64,000 nucleotides of DNA. It comes from Talpa occidentalis (lineage: Eukaryota > Chordata > Mammalia > Eulipotyphla > Talpidae). Shown piece after piece: positions 13,176 to 25,897 of this stretch; positions within the stretch are counted from its first letter, which is position 1, and the number at the start of each line of letters is the position of its first letter. Where the stretch lies: positions 84,044,399 through 84,108,398 of the forward strand of contig NW_023604861.1 of NCBI RefSeq assembly GCF_014898055.3, in the 5' to 3' direction. The notes under the pieces were generated by a model, which saw only the letters and a list, made by a program, of their open reading frames with translations, was not told the DNA's origin and did no database searches. The position numbers and the translations under genes are program-made.

Positions 13176-15830
13176 TACAACACCCTATTTTAAACTAATA
13201 ACTTGACTTCAATGGACTCCCTAATACTCTTACTTCTCCTGCTCCTCATTTTAGGTATTGATACTACAATTTATTTATTTTTTATACTGTTTAAAAGATT
13301 ATTGTAGCTATGGTTACTTTACTACACATGCTTGTCAACTTTCGCACTATAGTTGTAAGTGAATTACACACCATTGTTACCATATTATATATTTTTGATT
13401 ATATATTTACCATTATCAATATACTGCCTTCTAATGTTTTTATGTTAATCACTGTCCTTTCATTTCTACTCAAAGAACTTCCTTTTAGCATTTCTTGTAA
13501 GGCAGGTGTAGTGGTCATGGTTCTCTCAAACTTCGTTTAGGAAAGTCTTTTCTGACTGTAGTATTCTTGGTTGATGTTTTTTTTATTTCAGTATTTTCAA
13601 TATTGCATCCTATTCTCTTCTGGCCTTGAAAAGTTTCTGCTGAAAATTCTACCTATTATAAAATTTCCTTTGTATGTAATTTCTCATTTTTCTCTGCTAT
13701 TTATAAAACTGTCTTTTTTTTTTTTTGAGAATTTAACTATAATTTCTTTCTGTGTAATCCTATTTGTGTTCTTTTGTGCCTCTTGTATCTACATGTGTTT
13801 TTCTCCCCCCGGGTCTGGGAAGTTTTCAGTCATTATTGCTTTACATATACTTTCTGTCCCATTCTCTTTCTCTTCTCTTTCGGGAATTCCCATAAGGTAA
13901 ATATTATCTCTTTTTATTTTGACCCATAAATTCCATAGGCTTTCTTCACTGCTTTTCATCTCTTGTTCTTTTTGCTCCTTTTACTGGGTAACTTCAATTG
14001 TACTACTTCTCTGTCAATTGTCCTATTTCCAAGTCTCTGATTCTTTCCTCTTCATAGTCAAGTCTGCCCTTGAAGTTCTCTAATTCTTCAGTTTCATTAT
14101 TGTATTTTTCAGGTATAATTTCTATTTGCTTTTTTTATGTTTCCCATTTCTTTGAACTTCTTGTTTTATTTATGTATTGTTTTCCTAATTTCATTTAGTT
14201 ATCCCTCTATGTGTTCTTGAACATCACTATACTTCTTTTAAAAGGATTATTCTTAATTATTTTCAGACAAGTCACAGATCTCTTTGTTTAGGGTAAGTTC
14301 TTAAAACTTTACTAGTTTCCTTTGGTGATATCACATTTACCTGATTTTTCACAAAACATGACTCCTTATGTTGGTATCTGACAGTTGAGTTTGGATTTCT
14401 GAATGCGTCCTCTAATAATATACTTGGGCTGTGGGGCCAAGTTATCAGGGCATACTTTTGAGGGAAGTATTTAAGCTCTGAGATTGGAAGTTGAAGGGGA
14501 GGGGCATGTCATTAGCTGAGAACAATTGGATAGGGCTGCTAGCTTGGTTCCCTGCCCAAGTGAAGCTGTAAGATACAATGCAGTTGCCTGGATTCTCTGG
14601 TCAGGCTTTCTGGACAGAAGGGTCTGGGTATTATATTAAATAGCAGAAAGAAATGCAAATTAACTTCCCCGTCTTGATAGGGCAGCAAGATAGGACCCAG
14701 ATTCTGCACAGCTCATTGTTTGGCGACACAAATCAAGCAGAAGTGTGGAATGAATAACCCAGTCAGATAAGTCACCAGTTTTACTCTGTAGACGGGAAAT
14801 GTCGTGGGTTGTGCTCTCTGCTCAAGTGTCACTGGATGCAGGGCTACTGGACAGGCTTGCAGCTTCTTGTGTGCTCTATTAAAGTTCCCTGGTTGGGTGG
14901 GATAAAAGTTATATTCAACAATAAGTGGGGATACAAATCAGTTTTCCTGCCCAGATGGAGTGAGAGAAGGAACTCAAAACCACAAAAGCTCTTTTGTTTG
15001 TGATCCTGACTCAAGTCAACCCCCAAGTTACCTGGTCAAACAGGGTCACTGGCTTTTCTCTAGGGGCAATCAACTCTGCCTGCTCACTTCTTGACTCCAG
15101 AGAAGCTGGGTTATATAGTAGTTTCCAGGTGTTCTCACCAGACATTTTTGTCAGATGAGGACTGGGATCAGCAGCCATATTCCACAATAGATAGGGATTT
15201 GATTAAGTTTTTCAACCACAATGTAGGCAGACCAGACTCCAAGGCTGAGAAAACTGCTCATTTGAGAACCTAAATTAAGGAGACTTGCCTCCTGCCAAGC
15301 TACCTGGTCAAACTATGCCTCTGACTTGGATCTACATGTGAGCAAAGCCACTGGTTGGGACAACTATTGGGCTTCTGCAGGCAGGAACTCAGTTTGCCAA
15401 TATCTGAATGCTGGCTATTGAAAGCCCCTTGCCACTTCTCCATCACAATCTGATTCTAGTAGTTAGCCCTGCAGATTTCCCTGCTATCCTCATGGGACAA
15501 AACCAGAGTAGGAACTCCCACAAAGCAACCCACAGTGCTTAGGAATGTCACTGAATGTCACTCTTTTCCCCCTGGAGGAACCATAGGCTCAGGGAAGATC
15601 TTTCAGCATGATACTGTGCCATTCTGGGAAAGGGCAATGTGGTTATCAGGGAGCTATTCCTCTAACCCTTCTAATGTAGTCTGCCTTAGTCTGTGTGTGC
15701 ATTCTAGGATTTTCTAGGTGTTGTCTGATCCATGAATAGTTGTTAATTGTTCTGCTTGAGAGGGAAGTAAAGCCAAGAATGATCTATATCATTATCTTGG
15801 TGAAATCATTCTCTCAACTTTTATTTTCAT

Positions 15831-17747
15831 CTTTTTTTAAGTAGTTTTTGCTATCATGTTTTTAACATCTAAACATTCTTATTATTCTGTGAACTTCTCC
15901 TTTTATATAGCATTCTGAGCCTGTTTTTCTTATCTCTTTAATGCTATTGATACAAGTTTGTTTTGTTTCACCTTTTAGGTTTCTTCTTCTTGCACAGTCT
16001 CTTCTGTATATGTCACTTCTGTATATGTTTTTGTTCTGAAGTCTAACTTTCTTGTTAGAGGCTTTCTCAAAAATCTAATGATCCTTAACAATCTGCTCAT
16101 ATTATAAATTGGGAAACTAAAAAGTTAATTGAAAGTTCTGTGCATGTTTATCAGTCGAATCAACTGTGGACTTTAACGTGAACTGACTTATTTATTTTGT
16201 TCAGGTCTATTTTGTTCAGGCCATAAAGATATGACTATATCTTTAGGACTTATCTTAATCTCACACCTGAAGGATATAAAGTCTGGCTTCTAAGAGTTGT
16301 GAAAGCCAAATCAGGAAAGAGAGCTGTGAGAGGAAGGGGATGGATCTCAATATATGGTATATAAACCTTCACTGTTTTCAGTTTGTGATTCCTACTCTCA
16401 ACCTATTGTCATCTAGTCTTCTACTGGAGTTGGAATAGGGTAGTTCACTGGTGGGGAAAAGCCTAACTGGTTCTGAAATAGACATTCAACTAATGCTTTT
16501 GTCTGGGCACCAACTTTACCCTCTTTCCTAAAGGAGCCTGTTGCTGATGATTTCTAAAATTGGGGTTTCTGCACACCACTAAAAATGTGGTTATTCTCAA
16601 ACTTTTCTATTACTAAATTTCCTTAAATATTCTAGAACAATTAACACACATCTTTCTGCATTCCAGCTTTCAAAAAAATGTTATCATGTACTCTATTGTA
16701 TTCTTTATGTTTGGAAGCTCATATTTTTGTTTTAATTCCCTTACCTTTTATTTTTATGAGTTTGGAAAGATAGAAGATATACATATCTGTATTTAATCCA
16801 TCATTTTTAACAATAAATTGATTTGATCACTTCTTAGTACCTCCACAGTACTTTCAGAGAGGGTCAAAATTTATCCAAAAGATAGTTTTATATATTTTCA
16901 CATATGTGAATGAGAATGTAACTGGAGACTAAGAGTATATACCTTAGAACATAAAAAAGCTGGCTTTTCCTCAAAGAGGTATGAATAAGTTAAATTTAAT
17001 TAAATACACACTGAATAGTCATTAATTGATTTATTAACTATTTACTGTCACCAAATGCTATGCTAGTAAGGTGCTAAAGGTATAAAGATGAAAATAATAA
17101 CTCTGTCTTTACAGAGACCAGACTGGTTGGAAACATAACTAAAGCAACAATCGCATTAATGAAGTTCTCCCACTGTTATGATGTTACTTCAGAGGGTTCT
17201 AGCTTTCCCTTTCTCATAGTTTAGTAATGAGGTGGCTCACTAAGATTGAGTTAGTGCATCTGAATACTACTGCTTCTTTAGCTGATATGAATGATCTGAT
17301 AAAAAATTTCCTTTGCCAAATAATTTCTCTAATCACCAAGGATAGAGTTAGAATACAGTTAATTATATGTTCTCTTTACTTTTCCCCACTTCCTTATAAC
17401 TGAGACATGTCCTGTGATGGGTACAACAACACTGAACCCATCAGATCCCTCCACAGGATGGCAGAAAAATAATGTTCCCATCCCCTAGGCTGACTTTTCT
17501 GTCTCACATACTTCATATCTATATGGTGTGATGCTAATTTGTATGGTCTGTGCCTCTTACAGAATACCACCTTTATCACTTACTAATTTTTTTTATATAT
17601 TTGGGTGAATTTCTGTACTTATTTTCTGTTACACCTGCAGTTTGTTCTTGTGATACCACATTGTTTTAAATTAAGTACCACTACTCTTTAGTACAAGCCA
17701 TGCCTCTCTAAAATTTTTAATCTCAATATGACTAAAATAACTTATAC

Positions 17748-17797
<50 letters not shown>

Positions 17798-18286
17798 GAT
17801 GGTATAAGTATTGTAATAACTGCCCTTCATCTAGATTTTCTAAGCAACAGTCTATTTTAGGATCAGCACACCAATAAGCTATGTTCACAAACTAGACTGA
17901 GATTAAATGACAATTTTCTCAAGTTAATGAAAGGAAAATTTCTCCTAATAAATTTCTCCTAATAAGCTGGTTTTCTTTTCCTAGACAAAACAAATAAATA
18001 TTATACTTATTATAATATTTACACTATATAATATATACATACATTATGTATATACACAATGTAATTTCCTTTTTATTCTGAGGAACAGAAAGTTCAAAAA
18101 CCAACCTACAATATTGTCTTCAAGTTATATTTAAGGAATAAATTTCTTTCAATACCCATAAAGGAATATTGACCTTTCAAGCTTAATAGTCATCTAACAT
18201 GTGTTTTTAACTGAAATCAGGTTGAAATATTTTGCAAGTATACATAATAGAAACAATTTTTTAAGGCAAGCAAAAGTACATTGTTT
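15831..18286. other. Intron sequence, mostly unique
   Basis: No gene seen. A possible ancient L2-like trace lies near 17020-17140 (AATGCTATGCTAGTAAGGTG), and a (TA)n tract at 17752. The rest is AT-rich intron. Confidence 0.6.
17752..17793. repeat. (TA)n microsatellite
   Basis: About 21 uninterrupted TA units in unique intron sequence. Confidence 0.95.
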
Positions 18287-18300
18287 AAAAATGCTATCTA

Positions 18301-18571
18301 GGGCCTCCCCTGGTGGCGCAGGCTGTTGAGCGCTGTGCTGTGAAGCTGTCCGCAGCCTCTGCAGCACCGGTTTGATCCCAGCCAGCCTGCGAGGATCCCA
18401 CATGGTGCTGCATACCTCTTGTGTCGCACCCGCTGCTCCCCTCAGCAGTATATTTCATCAGTCTGCCTGTTCTGTTCCCCACTCTGTCGCTGGTGAACAC
18501 TCTCACCCTCCTATGCATCTGGCCTGTACCCTGGTTCTTGTATAAATAAATAAATAAATCTTTTTTTAAAA
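18301..18571 (+). mobile_element. tRNA-derived SINE, copy 5
   Basis: It begins GGGCCTCCCCTGGTGGCGCAG and ends AATAAATAAATCTTTTTTTAAAA. The perfect duplication is AAAAATGCTATCTA at 18287-18300 and 18572-18585. Confidence 0.95.
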
Positions 18572-18873
18572 AAAAATGCTATCTAATGCAAGGATAAAAA
18601 TTGCCAGAAGAAATTGAATTTTAGGAACTAAACATGTATTTCATGTACCAAGTTTAACTTTTGTAGTTATCTTCTTCTCCTTGTCTATTCACATTCACCA
18701 TTCATCAGATGTCTAAGATAATCTTTTTTTTTAATTCAGCATTTATTAAATACCTGGGATTGAGCTAAGTACTTGATTTTCCTAAATGTTTTCACATCAT
18801 TGAAAAGCAGATTAAAATTCTAACTTTAGAGAGTTATAATGTTCAGCAATTTGCTCAATATCATGCAGTTTGC

Positions 18874-18953
18874 TGGGGACTCAATCTGAGGGGGTGGGGG
18901 AAAGCAAATATTGTCTAACAATTAAAAAATGATAAATGCTAAAATAAAAAAAA
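18874..18953 (+). mobile_element. 80-bp L1 3'-end insertion
   Basis: The segment TCTGAGGGGGTGGGGGAAAG with AAATATTGTCTAAC and GATAAATGCTAAAATAAAA matches the 3' end of L1-C. It is flanked by CATGCAGTTTGC and CATACAGTTTGC. This is an extreme 5' truncation. Confidence 0.8.
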
Positions 18954-20074
18954 CATACAGTTTGCAAATAGCAAACTAGGAATCTAACCCAAATGTCAAA
19001 GTCTATTCTGTTAACTACCTTATTACTTAACAGTAAAGTAACCCTCATCTTCTTCAGTCTACCATTCTACTATTCTGCTAGTTGCCTACTTCATGAATCC
19101 CTATGTAATAGCTTTCACATTTCCCCTATGTTAGCCCCAGGCCATCCACCTTGACAAAAAGCAAGGAGTAAAAGAATACAAATCAATAAATCCCAAAGTC
19201 AAGAAGAAAATATAAAGCAATTCTAGGAATGCCATGCCAACTTAACAACAACTTCTTTAACTCCAAAGATCACATGCTGTGGAAGTTTTGTATAGTGTCT
19301 AGCACAAAAGAGGTTTTAACAGCAATAATGTTTTTGCTTGGCAGTCATCACACAGCCTATCTCAATTCAGTTGGTAGTACTGTGCCAGATCAAGTCAAAA
19401 GATGTCCTTTACAATAAATAAAAGTACATTTTGCTCCAGCAAAGATTTAATCAAAAAGTCAAGAGTTGAAAGAACTTTGATGGCAACTAATCTCACCGAA
19501 GGGTCAGTTTTTACAAAACCAGTCACTAAAGGAAGAATGCCCGGGAGCCTTCCATTTCTTTTATGGGCAACTAGTTCCTTTCCTAAGCATCAGTTCTATA
19601 ACCCATATAATTTGGCAAAGCAAAGGTAGAATTTTAAAAGTAAATAAATCCTTGCCTGTGTTGAAGGGCCTCACACAGAAATCAATCTAGCCAAGAATGT
19701 TTACATTGCAAATGTTATTTAGCCCCACAAAGCCTAAGGCAAGCTAATCAAAATAAGAAATACAGAACTTCCCTCCTGCACAAATCAATTCCATAACAAG
19801 TGAATTGCAGAAATCAATTTCAAAAGGAAACTAGAAAACAGTAGACAATTAACAAAGAACTTCTTTAGGGACTTTTATAAAATCACTTCAAGCTAAAGTA
19901 ATTCCAAAATAAGACATACATGGTATTTTGGAAGCACTATTTTCTCATTTTTCTGCAGTTTCCTAGGTTTATGAAGACAGGGAGAAGACTCACAAAATTT
20001 TAACTGGACCCCATTTTAAATGACATCATGGCATTGTTTCTTAGATCCAAAGGCAAAATATAAATGTACTGTTG

Positions 20075-20340
20075 GAGCCTTCCTGGTGGTGCAAGGGGTT
20101 AAGAAGCAACCTCTGAAGCTATCTGCAGCCACTGCAGGATGAGTTTGATCCCTGGCCAGGGAGTTACCCACATGGTGCAGCAGATCTATCCTGACTTGCC
20201 CACTGCTCCCCTCAGCAGTGTATTTCAGTAAATCTTCCTGTTCTGTTCCCCACTCTCTCTGGTGAATCCTCTCAGCCCCCCACCTCTGGCCTGTACCCCA
20301 GCTCTTGTATGCATAAATAAATAAATCTTTTAAAAAAAAA
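20075..20340 (+). mobile_element. tRNA-derived SINE, copy 6 (older subgroup)
   Basis: It begins near GAGCCTTCCTGGTGGTGCAAG and has AAGGGGTTAAG and TTGTATGCATAAATAAATAA before the tail. The duplication is short and degenerate (TGTACTGTT before, AGTACTGTT after), in line with an older insertion. Confidence 0.88.
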
Positions 20341-20390
20341 AAAGTACTGTTTAGTAAAAAGTATTTCTATTTTAAACCAAAATAACAGAA

Positions 20391-20934
20391 TGTACTAGTC
20401 TTCTACTGCTGTGTAACAAAATCCAACAAACTTAGCAGCTTAGAATTACGTACAATTATTATCTCAGAGATTCCATGGGTCAGGAGTTCAACATGTTTTT
20501 GCTGCTTCTGCTCCAGGTTTCACCAGTCTGAAATCATGTGTGAGTCAGGGCTGCAATCTCATCTGGAGCTCAGGATCCTCTTCCAAGTTCATTCACATTG
20601 TTGGCAGGATTCAGTTCCTTGTGATTGTATACTCAGGTCCCAACTTGCTTATTGGCTATCAGTGAGGGATAGCTCTAAGCAACTCAAAGCTGCCTGCAAT
20701 TCTCTGTCACATGGCCCTTTCTAAAATGTGAGAGTCTGTTTCTTCAAGGTCAACAGCAGAACATCTGCTATAGCTTTGAATTTCTCTAACTTCTATATCT
20801 GACTTCCAGACATCTTTTAAAGGTGCTCACCTGATTGCCTTAGGACCAAACATTCAAGGGGAGGAGCTTTTGATCAGATGTCATAAATCATGAGGTAGGA
20901 ATCCTAGAGGCCATCTTAAAATTCTGCCTAACTT
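20391..20934 (+). mobile_element. MLT1-like MaLR solitary LTR
   Basis: It starts TGTACTAGTCTTCTACTGCT, with AACAAACTTAGCAGCTTAGA near the start and CATTCAAGGGGAGGAG and GAGGCCATCTTAAAATTCTG near the end. These match my memory of mammalian MLT1 LTRs (ERVL-MaLR). No internal retroviral sequence is next to it. Confidence 0.7.
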
Positions 20935-20940
20935 ATGCAA

Positions 20941-23487
20941 TTAGAGCATGAGCTTCCTAATGATAAAAATTTATGCAGAGACAATAAAACACCTTGAATA
21001 CAGAGAAATGAAAAAACTATATATCCTCAGATCATCTGCAAATATCACTTTTTGCCTGGTATCTTTTGATAAAACTGGACAACAGTTTGAAATTATAATC
21101 TCAGGTAAAAGTTTGGAGCCCAATTTTCTAATTAAAATTTAATTATTGTGAAGAACTTGTTATAGAGTTTGCTTTGGTTGGTGTATCCCAAAGTGAAGTG
21201 AACCTATTAACTACCTCCATCATTTCACAGTACCAAGGACCAAGCACCCCCATAGATCCCTCAAGCCATTTAGGATATAGAAAATGGAAGAAGGGAAGGG
21301 GAGATGGCCACCGAGAAAAAGCATAGTTATCAACATAATTTCTAGAAGAGTCCAAGCCAACTACCAATATTAAATAAGACTTTCAAACCTGTTTTCTCAT
21401 ATGATTCTGAAGAAAGCTACTAAATTTTTTTTAAAACAGTAACAAATTCTTTATAGCCAAACATGACTGAACTACAATAATGATAAAGTAATAACAATGG
21501 ACATGGACATTACTAAAATATGATAAAGTACTGACAATGGGCATGGGCATTACTAAAATTTGAATTAGAAGTCAGAAAACAAGCATATGGTAGGAAAATG
21601 TCAGGGATAAAATTGTGGTATAAAAGGCAAGAGACTTGGAAAACGTATTTTTTTCTAGGATATATGATAGCAGGTTGTACCAGAGACTAGCTAACTAATC
21701 AACAAACTCCTTTCCTCTTCCTCCTGGTCACAAAGTTAAGACTATATTTAAAAGCCTCACTTAACCATGTGTAAGCAATGGTCAAAGTAATATTAGTAGA
21801 AATAATGTTTAACTTACAAACCTAGTCCATAAAACACCTCTAGGCATTATTTACTCTTTTCTCTACTTCTATAACCCTGGAAATCACATGTTGAGGTGGT
21901 AGAGCCCTTCTATATCCCTTTTAACAATCACTTGTAGAAGAGCCAACCCAGAGGAATATGTTTTTGGACTTTATGTGAGCAAAAAATAAACACCTATGGT
22001 GATATTCTAGAGCTGAATCATAATAGCTGGCAGCATTATTTAAGAAAAATAGAAACTGGTGGTGGAAGAATGGTGCTGCCATAACAACAAAAGCTAAATA
22101 AATATCACTGGTGTAGCAGGCAGGCAGCAGGCAGCATGAATATGTATTTAACAGGCAGAAGTCGGAAGCGTCCCGTAACACTGGCTAATCATTGGTAAAA
22201 CTGAAATCTATAATAAATCAAAAAGCACACCTGCTGAGCTTATAGTAAGGTACATACAGGCATTTACTTTCTGCTTTTATCAAGACACTACATAAAAGGC
22301 ATGAGCAGAAAAGAGTTTCCTAACTTGCAAACTGAAATAATAGGGAATAGAAGAAATCCAAAAATGTAGGCCTTGAAGCCCAGGATAACAATAAGCGAAA
22401 GAGTTCCTTCTAGAGAGTGACCATCTAAGCAAGGACGTTCCGCTACTACCCAGGCAGCAGGATTTCGTAATGCCTGCCCAAAAGAATTAGATAACAGGCT
22501 ATAGAGCAAGAAATACTCTGTATCTCCCATTCTTCCCTTTTTTAAATGAAGTTTTGTTTGCAGCTATTCTAATTCTAGTTTCTTCATAGTACATTGTGAT
22601 ATGGAGAGGGTGGGGGATGACACAGGTGCAGACAATTTGTTGTATTAATTTCTGATCAGCAGTCCATGAAAACACATACATGGGTTGGATGAAGAGTGCT
22701 CAAGATACTAAACTTTTGAGATGTATGACTAGATGGGAAAATGAGTTGCCTCCCTTCAGAAAGGAGCAAGTGTGTTCTATGTATGAGAAGAAGAGTTGAA
22801 AGATATTTGATAACCAGAAGGGTAGACTGTGTCAGAGACTATTCACAAAGCCTGTTTCTTTCTCCTCCTAGGAACAGAGTAAGGTTCCACTTCCCAGTCT
22901 CTCCTGTAGGTTGGTAGGGCCATGTTACTAAGTTCTGACCAGTAATATGTGAGTAGAGTTAATAACATGCCATGTCCATACCTAGCCCTTAAAAATCTTC
23001 CCAAATGCAATAATCTTTGGTCTGTCACCCTGTACAACAAAATTCCAGGCTATATTAAAGATAGCAGAGTCACAGAATGAAAAAATCCTAATCATCATTG
23101 TAAAGAAAACCATCACAAGTCAGAAACACCATTTTGGACTTAACCTAAGTGAAAAACTATTCCTCTCCTTCTTTACCAAGATACATGAATTCCAACAAAT
23201 ATTTGTTCAACACCTTCTATGTATAACACACATTCTAGTTTCTCTCCCTCCTACCTTCCTCATATTTTTGATACTACAGAAGACTTTTAAAGGTGTAAGT
23301 ACCTTTATTTTATATGAGGAATTTTTCTAAGGATCTTATATATATGAAATCACAAGATAATACATAAAATAAGAGTTACAGTTGAAATGAAAATTTAAAT
23401 AGGAGGAATGAAGGGTTATCAGCTAATTAAGGCCCAAATTCACAAAGATTTCTTCACTATGTTTTTATATGACAAAAAGATGGCTTG
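20941..23487. other. Intron sequence, mostly unique
   Basis: No exon or RNA gene is recognised. The stretch 22820-23040 (AGGGCCATGTTACTAAGTTC) looks like an old interspersed repeat whose family I cannot name. Confidence 0.55.
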
Positions 23488-23742
23488 TGCCTCCCTGGTG
23501 GTGCAAGGGGTTAAGTCTCAGCACTATGAAGCTATCAACAGCCACTACAGCTCGAGTTTGATCCCAGGCCAGGGAGCTAAACCACATGATGCAGCAGACC
23601 TCTCCTGACTCGCCCGCTGCTCCCCTCAGCAGTGTACTTCAGTTGATCTGCCTGTTCTGTTCCCTGCTCTGTCTCTGGTGAATCCTCTCACCCCACATAC
23701 CGCTGGCCTGTATCCCAGCTCTTGTATGCATAAATAAATTTA
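23488..23742 (+). mobile_element. tRNA-derived SINE, copy 7 (older subgroup)
   Basis: The body reads TGCCTCCCTGGTGGTGCAAG, AAGGGGTTAAG, then CTCAGCAGTGTACTTCAG and TTGTATGCATAAATAAAT. No convincing target-site duplication remains. The tail lacks the TCTTT element. Confidence 0.88.
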
Positions 23743-25020
23743 AAAAGAAACAGATAGCAAACACTTAATAACGTAAATAGATTAATTGCAAAATAATAGA
23801 TAGTCACCTCAATCTAACCTGAATTCTACCTGACCTTTAAATGTAGTCTGAACTTAAACAAGTCACTCCCCACTGTGGCCTTAATTTCCTCAGATAATTA
23901 AGAAGTGAGGCCAGATAGTCTCACATTAAATAAAACAATAACATAGTTCATAGAACCCTCTTTTTCACCAAAAAGGAAATAAAGTTAATTTCTCAAGTAG
24001 AGGCCTAGAAAAAACAACTTTAAAAAAGGAAACATCACTGAGGCTTTGTACTATAATCTCCTACATTTTGAAAGTTTAGGAAAAATTAGTCAACCATAAG
24101 ACATATCTTACAAGATATCTTCATTCCTGTATTTAAAACATAAACCTAACTATACAAAGGTATACTTTCAAGATTAATTTTGTTTCTTCACTACAAAAAA
24201 AAAACCATGATTATCACTATCAAGTTTATAATCAACTAGTTTTAAATTTTTTATTTTATAAAGTATAATGCAATCAAAATTAGAAAGAAGAAAGGGGAAA
24301 ATATCTGCCTTCCCTTCGGAAAAGGTTACTAGTTTATCTCTTTTGCAGAATAAAACAGACATCTAAAAGAAGAATATCAAAGTTAAATGAGACTAGAAAT
24401 ATGACACAAAATATGACCTATTCCCTTCTGCCTCACAAAGTTAAGAACTACAAATGACTTATTCAAGAACACAGTTGTTTATAAAACCAAAATAAAAAAA
24501 CATTTTCCATAAACAACTGAATCTTCTATTTATTGTTGTAGGCTACATCATAAGGTATACTAAGATATTTTAATAAAACCAATGTGACTTAAATTTCAAA
24601 AGAACAAGTAGCACTGCAAATCATACTGCTCTTATTATTTACAGTGACAAAAGAAATCCAAATGTTCTTTGTGGCTTCAGTGACTTAGAGAAGAAGATAC
24701 TAAAAGAAAATAATCTAAATACTGCTAACATAATTATTGATATATAAGCTGCAAATGAATTCCTTTTTGTGATCATAATTTATAACACTTCCCAAAAGGC
24801 CTTTTTTCATTGACACCCAATAATATCAAATAACAATTACAAAAATATTCATCTGTAACATGACATCTTGCTTGCACAGTAAAAAGTCAAGCCAATATAC
24901 CTAAAGCCCAATTTAGATCAATAATTTAAAAGAGAACTTTCTTAAATCTTGGGCTTTAAATCATATCCAAATCAAAGAAAGTAATCAAAAAATAAGAAAA
25001 ACTTCCTCAAAATTCCAATA
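23743..25020. other. Intron sequence
   Basis: AT-rich with no gene. About 23830-23950 (AACAAGTCACTCCCCACTGT, TTAATTTCCTCAG) may be a worn MIR. Confidence 0.5.
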
Positions 25021-25037
25021 TAAACTATCACGGTAGA

Positions 25038-25309
25038 GGGCCTCCCCGGTGGCACAGTGGTTGAGCGCTGGATTGTGAAGCTGCCCACGGCCTCTGCAGC
25101 GCAGGTTCGATCCCCGGCTGCTCCCAGGCCACCGGAGGAGGGTCCCACATGGCACGCAGACCTCTCCTGCCGCCCGCTGCTCCCCTCAGCAGTGTACTTT
25201 GGTCCTTCTGCCTGCTCTGCTCCCCGCTCTGGCTCTGGTGAATTCTCTCACCCTCCCGAGCTTCTGACTGTACACAGTGCTTCTATAAATAAATAAATAA
25301 ATAAATCTT
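25038..25309 (+). mobile_element. tRNA-derived SINE, copy 8 (young subgroup)
   Basis: It begins GGGCCTCCCCGGTGGCACAG and ends AATAAATAAATAAATAAATCTT. The perfect duplication is TAAACTATCACGGTAGA at 25021-25037 and 25310-25326. It lies about 230 bp from the donor side of the exon at 25541-25745. Confidence 0.96.
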
Positions 25310-25540
25310 TAAACTATCACGGTAGATCAGTATTTACTGACCACCGACAGCAAAACAATATACTAGAAATAATTTATTGTTCTGTTAAGAAAATAAAACA
25401 TATTATTTAATCATGCATTTGCATAAAGATGGACTTTCCTAAATGACAAGAAAAAAGTAAGACACTTAGCAAAAAGAAACCTGTGTTTAATAGAATACCT
25501 GCAAAGTAATTGGCAAACCTATCATAAACCCAAGACCTAC

Positions 25541-25745
25541 TTGCTTCATGGCAGTCTCTCCAATTTTGTCTGAATGTTTGCGGATACTCTCCAGAAAGTC
25601 CTTCAGATCTGACATAGAAACATCCTTAATTTCTTCTCGAAGCTTTGGGATGTTGTCCACCATCACCTTGCAGAACCGATAGTGGCTAACTTGAGGCAGA
25701 TAGGTATGCTCTAGATGTTCCAGAGTTTTCAGTGCAGGATAATGC
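25541..25745 (-). CDS. EXOC6B: EXOC6B-like coding exon, 205 bp
   Basis: The minus strand gives one base plus 68 codons with no stop: HYPALKTLEHLEHTYLPQVS at the start, VMVDNIPKLREEIKDVSM in the middle and FLESIRKHSDKIGETAMKQ at the end. The donor is GTAGG and the acceptor CCTTTTATAG. This is the conserved SEC15 segment SMSDLKDFLESIRKHSDKIG. Residues LEHLEHTYLPQ and CKVMVDNIPK match my memory of EXOC6B better than EXOC6. Outgoing phase is 0. The following exon is not recognisable in 1-25540, so the downstream intron appears longer than 25 kb. A (TATC)n tract on the sense strand lies about 55 bp upstream of the acceptor. Confidence 0.95.
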
Positions 25746-25800
25746 CTATAAAAGGAATTGTATCACCTTTAGCTAAATTCAGTCTTCTTTATGGTCACAG

Positions 25801-25806
25801 ATATAT

Positions 25807-25861
<55 letters not shown>

Positions 25862-25897
25862 TAGATATATAGATATAGATACAGATATAGATATACA
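25801..25897. repeat. (GATA)n microsatellite near an exon acceptor
   Basis: About 13 to 15 perfect GATA units, then irregular GATATA units. On the host gene's sense strand this is a (TATC)n tract beginning about 55 bp upstream of the acceptor of the exon at 25541-25745. Confidence 0.96.

Larger units (their letters stand above)
8045..15830 (-). mobile_element. L1-D: ancient antisense LINE-1 (L1M-like), split by four insertions
   Basis: On the minus strand the segment reads, from 15830 downward, an old L1 5' region, then ORF2 endonuclease and reverse transcriptase remnants down to about 8045. Recognisable antisense marks include TTAATTCTTCCAATCCATGA (ORF2 GRINII region, about 8508-8527) and CATCCTTGCCTTCCTGGAAT (the GFIPG region, about 9202-9221). 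No reading frame survives. It is interrupted by SINEs at 8163, 10269 and 10726 and by L1-F at 11619-13175. The outer part (14400-15830) is assigned by continuity and remembered L1M 5' sequence, so it is less certain. Confidence 0.75.

Noticed and set aside
11969..13183. 404-codon open frame on the minus strand as a host gene
   Set aside because: It is the C-terminal part of ORF2 in the truncated element L1-F, inside its duplication.
20391..20934. Full endogenous retrovirus
   Set aside because: Only a solitary MLT1-like LTR is seen; there is no internal region or second LTR.
1..25540. Next downstream exon of the SEC15-type gene
   Set aside because: I looked for the codons following ETAMKQ with a fitting acceptor on the minus strand and saw none; the intron is probably longer than the window.
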